Assembly (NCBI RefSeq): GCF_009696005.1
Contig: NZ_VUMV01000006.1
Coordinates: forward strand, 124,001 to 188,000
Reading direction: 5' to 3'
Source: Bilifractor porci
GTDB lineage: Bacteria > Bacillota > Clostridia > Lachnospirales > Lachnospiraceae
Length of the DNA stretch: 64,000 nt
The position numbers and the translations under genes were made by a program. Positions 61,685 to 64,000 of this stretch are shown here, in pieces (position 1 is the first letter of the stretch; each line of letters opens with the position of its first letter). The notes beneath the pieces were generated by a model that was given only the letters and a program-made list of their open reading frames with translations, searched no databases and was not told the origin of the DNA.

Positions 61685-62717
61685 TCTCGCAATTCATTTT
61701 TTTAATGTAATCTCTGCAGAATACATAGCAAAATGTAATCGCCAAGACAACGGCTGTTCTGAAAATAAAACGGAATATCCATATGTAGCGATCGCTGACA
61801 CCAGCTAAAGTAAAGTTCGATGACCAGTCGAAATACATACATTCAAGGCAATGAACGGCTAGTATAACCAGTGAATTTTTTCCTAACCAGGAAAAGATAG
61901 ATGCACTAAGTTTAAATTTTGATAAAAATTTCCCGGTCTCTATGCATACAATGCAGCCACAGACTGCGGTAACAATGCAAATCCACCCGCCTTTGTAGGA
62001 TCTGGTTGCCATTTCAATCCAGAAATTCTTACTTATAAGCAGAATCCAAGCGAAAAATGCCGTTGCTGCAATAAAATGAAAATATGTTTTTTCAGTTATT
62101 CCTGTTTTATGTAGTTTATCTCCAAACCACATAAAAATCAATGCTGCAAGTGCCACATCAGCGCTCCATGGCAAGAAGTACTGATGAATTCCTAACCCAT
62201 AACCGACAAAAGCCAGAGAAATAATAGCGCAAAGGCTAACCCAGCCTGGGAATGTGTTGAGAAACTGTCTGATAGCAATGTATACCATTCGTGAAATGAA
62301 CAGGCAGCAGATGAACCATATAAGCCAGACGGAATTGAATGAAGTAAAGACTATGCCGATCTTGCTCATTCCTCCGACCATTGATTTTAGTCCAACAAGC
62401 ACAGCTATACATTTTCCCATCCGGTCACTTTGTCTTTGAACAGCGAAAAAAATCTCCAGACAGCATATAATCAGGTATGGCTTCAAAAGAGACTTTGCAG
62501 ATTTCTTAAAAGCATCACGAACGTCATATTTTTTAATGAAAAATGCATTTGCAACAAAAAACATCGGCATATGAAAAGAAAAAATAACTGCACGAAGAGA
62601 AACCGGGGTTCCGGAAGTATGGCCGAGTATAACTAAAAGGATCGTAATTCCCTTTACAATGTCCCAATATACAATTCTTTCCTTACTCTCATTGACTATT
62701 TTTAATTGCTTTCCCAT
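61668..62717 (-). CDS. Acyltransferase 3 family membrane protein (OatA-like)
   Basis: A 349-residue, ten-helix acyltransferase: YWDIVKGITILLVILGHT with the key histidine, then FSFHMPMFFVANAFF, both hallmarks of family 3 O-acyltransferases that decorate sugars outside the membrane. Start set at ATG 62717 by analogy with family starts; TTG 62738 is in frame. It overlaps the upstream acyltransferase gene by 29 bases, so both are coupled. Convergent with the polymerase-like gene. Confidence 0.87.
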   Translation of the reverse strand: MGKQLKIVNESKERIVYWDIVKGITILLVILGHTSGTPVSLRAVIFSFHMPMFFVANAFFIKKYDVRDAFKKSAKSLLKPYLIICCLEIFFAVQRQSDRMGKCIAVLVGLKSMVGGMSKIGIVFTSFNSVWLIWFICCLFISRMVYIAIRQFLNTFPGWVSLCAIISLAFVGYGLGIHQYFLPWSADVALAALIFMWFGDKLHKTGITEKTYFHFIAATAFFAWILLISKNFWIEMATRSYKGGWICIVTAVCGCIVCIETGKFLSKFKLSASIFSWLGKNSLVILAVHCLECMYFDWSSNFTLAGVSDRYIWIFRFIFRTAVVLAITFCYVFCRDYIKKMNCETSGRS

Positions 62718-63732
62718 ATCCGTAAATCTTTCTAACAAAAGGAATTCTGCTCATAACAAGGACGCCAATGCTGATCACAATAAATTTGCAGCAGATCAAA
62801 AAAACCAGCCAAGATGCATCCGTCGCAGGTATGACTCCCGAAAAAACGGAATATAATTTCCCATAAGGGAAAAATAATGCTTCAAGTAAATGGATGCTCA
62901 AAAAGAGGAGGCTGTATCTTCCGAAGAAGGAGAGAAGGCGAGACAAAGGGTGAAATTTATTATCAATGTATACAGCAACCAGGTAAAGAAGGTAGCATCC
63001 GCACAGACTTCCGATGACATCTGCAATACCATTCCCGATCTCACAATGTACGAGCCAGAAGGCCTTGAAATTTTTGACCATCCAGAGCCACATAAAGAAG
63101 GCTATTACAGTAAAAAATACTTTATATTCGATTTTTACTGTTCTTATTTCGCTGCGGAACTCACATAGAATATGGCCGATATACATAAATAAAAGTGCAC
63201 ACATCCCGGCCTGAATGCTCAGCGGAAGCCAGATTATTTTGTAACTCCATATTGAAAGCCCAAAGAGCAGGAATACGAAAAATATTCTGGTTCCCTGTTT
63301 CATTCTTAAGGCAGCCTTCAAGAAAAGTTCTCCCCAAAACGTTGCCCAGAGAAACCAGATTGCTCCTATGGAATAAATCTTAAATGGTTCATCATACCCA
63401 TCCCCGGCAGCATACAGGGATGCCAGGACTTGCCGGGATAAACTCTGACCGACATCTTCACCGCGCCAAAGAGCAGCGGCGGCAGCCAGCAAACAAATAA
63501 GAAAACATGTAAAATAATATGGAAGGAGAATACGTCTTCCTTTATATTTAATAAAATCACGATAAGATCCGCTTGTTTCGTGAAAAAAGAATCCTGAAAT
63601 CAGGTAAAAGATGGGAAGATGATAAGTGAAAACGACACGGTTTATCGAGAAAACGCCAAGATGTCCCAGCATAATACTGAACATTGCAATTCCTCTGGCA
63701 ATGTCAACTGCATTATTCCTCTTCCCCGCCAT
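62689..63732 (-). CDS. Acyltransferase 3 family membrane protein
   Basis: A 347-residue paralogue of the gene at 61668: VDIARGIAMFSIMLGHLGV with the conserved histidine, then FTYHLPIFYLISGFFFH. Start at ATG 63732 because GGGAG lies nine bases upstream; the frame is open to 63777. Two tandem acyltransferases may modify different positions of one polymer. Probably transcribed from a promoter near 63790. Confidence 0.87.
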   Translation of the reverse strand: MAGKRNNAVDIARGIAMFSIMLGHLGVFSINRVVFTYHLPIFYLISGFFFHETSGSYRDFIKYKGRRILLPYYFTCFLICLLAAAAALWRGEDVGQSLSRQVLASLYAAGDGYDEPFKIYSIGAIWFLWATFWGELFLKAALRMKQGTRIFFVFLLFGLSIWSYKIIWLPLSIQAGMCALLFMYIGHILCEFRSEIRTVKIEYKVFFTVIAFFMWLWMVKNFKAFWLVHCEIGNGIADVIGSLCGCYLLYLVAVYIDNKFHPLSRLLSFFGRYSLLFLSIHLLEALFFPYGKLYSVFSGVIPATDASWLVFLICCKFIVISIGVLVMSRIPFVRKIYGYGKAIKNSQ

Positions 63733-63789
63733 TTCTTTTCGCTCCCACATTTTAAATTTTCTGGATAATTGACACACTGTTATTGTAAC

Positions 63790-64000
63790 ACCGATACTTC
63801 AATATTCGTACAGAATGTCAGGGACATCAGAGAAAATCTTTTTTTGTGTTATCAATCCCGCGGCAGAAACAGAAAAGCCGGAATGGGAACGTCAGTTTTC
63901 TACACTTGACATGGTTCCGACGACGCTTGCGTCTTTGGATGTACAAATTCAGGGAGATAAACTTGGGCGTGTGTGAATTTTTTTTCATCAAGAGAGACGC
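63790..64000 (+). pseudogene. C-terminal remnant of an LTA-synthase/phosphoglycerol-transferase (sulfatase) gene
   Basis: Translation gives FCVINPAAETEKPEWERQFS then TLDMVPTTLASLDVQIQGDKLG, matching the C-terminal part of MdoB/LtaS-type proteins (FPTTLAALGVKIEGDRLGLG). A frameshift then occurs (TGA at 63975-63977), and the family's next motif (VNFFSSRET) is found in the +1 frame. The upstream part of the gene is missing. The remnant may continue past the window end. Confidence 0.6.

Noticed and set aside
1-64000. CRISPR arrays, rRNA genes, full insertion sequences
   Set aside because: No regularly spaced repeats of CRISPR type, no rRNA-like sequence and no intact transposase were seen.

Overview
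The window looks like a chromosomal segment of a Gram-positive, gut-type Clostridia, most likely a Lachnospiraceae. This rests on consensus sigma-A promoters, strong AGGAGG ribosome sites, a glutaminyl-tRNA synthetase, CIRCE control, and DUF4869, DUF5721 and DUF4422 proteins that I know mainly from that group. No database search was possible, so family names come from visible motifs and memory.

Layout. (1) 1-9.3 kb holds the end of a GtrB-like polyprenyl-phosphate sugar transferase, two CapK/PaaK-like adenylate-forming enzymes flanking a flippase-like membrane protein, a small orphan gene behind an apparent IS200/IS605 right-end scar, and two GT-C-like membrane glycosyltransferases on the minus strand. 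(2) 9.5-10.7 kb encodes a secreted NlpC/P60-like hydrolase. (3) 10.8-18.8 kb is a complete integrated element of about 7.87 kb inserted in the 3' half of a tRNA-Thr(GGT) gene. It is bounded by 43-bp identical att repeats that extend to 64 bp with one mismatch. It carries a ribbon-helix-helix protein, a Rep-like protein, small unknown proteins, an Xis-like HTH protein, a serine recombinase, an unusual arm-binding/HTH fusion and a tyrosine integrase. No conjugation, mobilisation or virion genes are recognisable. (4) 18.8-22.7 kb resumes the glycan-type locus with a second GtrB-like enzyme, an ATP-grasp ligase, a membrane-anchored class-I-glutamine-amidotransferase-like hydrolase and a VTT membrane protein. 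(5) 22.8-32.8 kb is housekeeping: glnS, two HAD phosphatases, htpG with a CIRCE operator, aroK, a DUF5721 gene, an HtrA protease and a DUF4869 gene. (6) 33-63.8 kb is a large surface polysaccharide locus.

The polysaccharide locus appears composite. It has two flippases (plus the one at 2.3 kb), two polymerase-like proteins, an initiating polyprenyl-phosphate sugar transferase and chain-length protein near the distal end under their own promoter, about ten glycosyltransferases, and two convergent acyltransferases. The stretch from about 43 to 53.8 kb is visibly more AT-rich than the rest and has decayed-looking spacers, which suggests horizontal acquisition.

The most interesting unit is at 52.5-57.1 kb. 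It contains a TagB/TagF-like CDP-glycerol glycerophosphotransferase, a fused cytidylyltransferase/PLP enzyme, an ornithine-cyclodeaminase-family protein, and a decayed dinucleotide-binding dehydrogenase start resembling opine dehydrogenases. Together with the LicD/IspD-like/SDR trio at 35.4-38.2 kb, it suggests that the glycan carries CDP-activated phospho-alcohol or amino-compound decorations of unknown structure.
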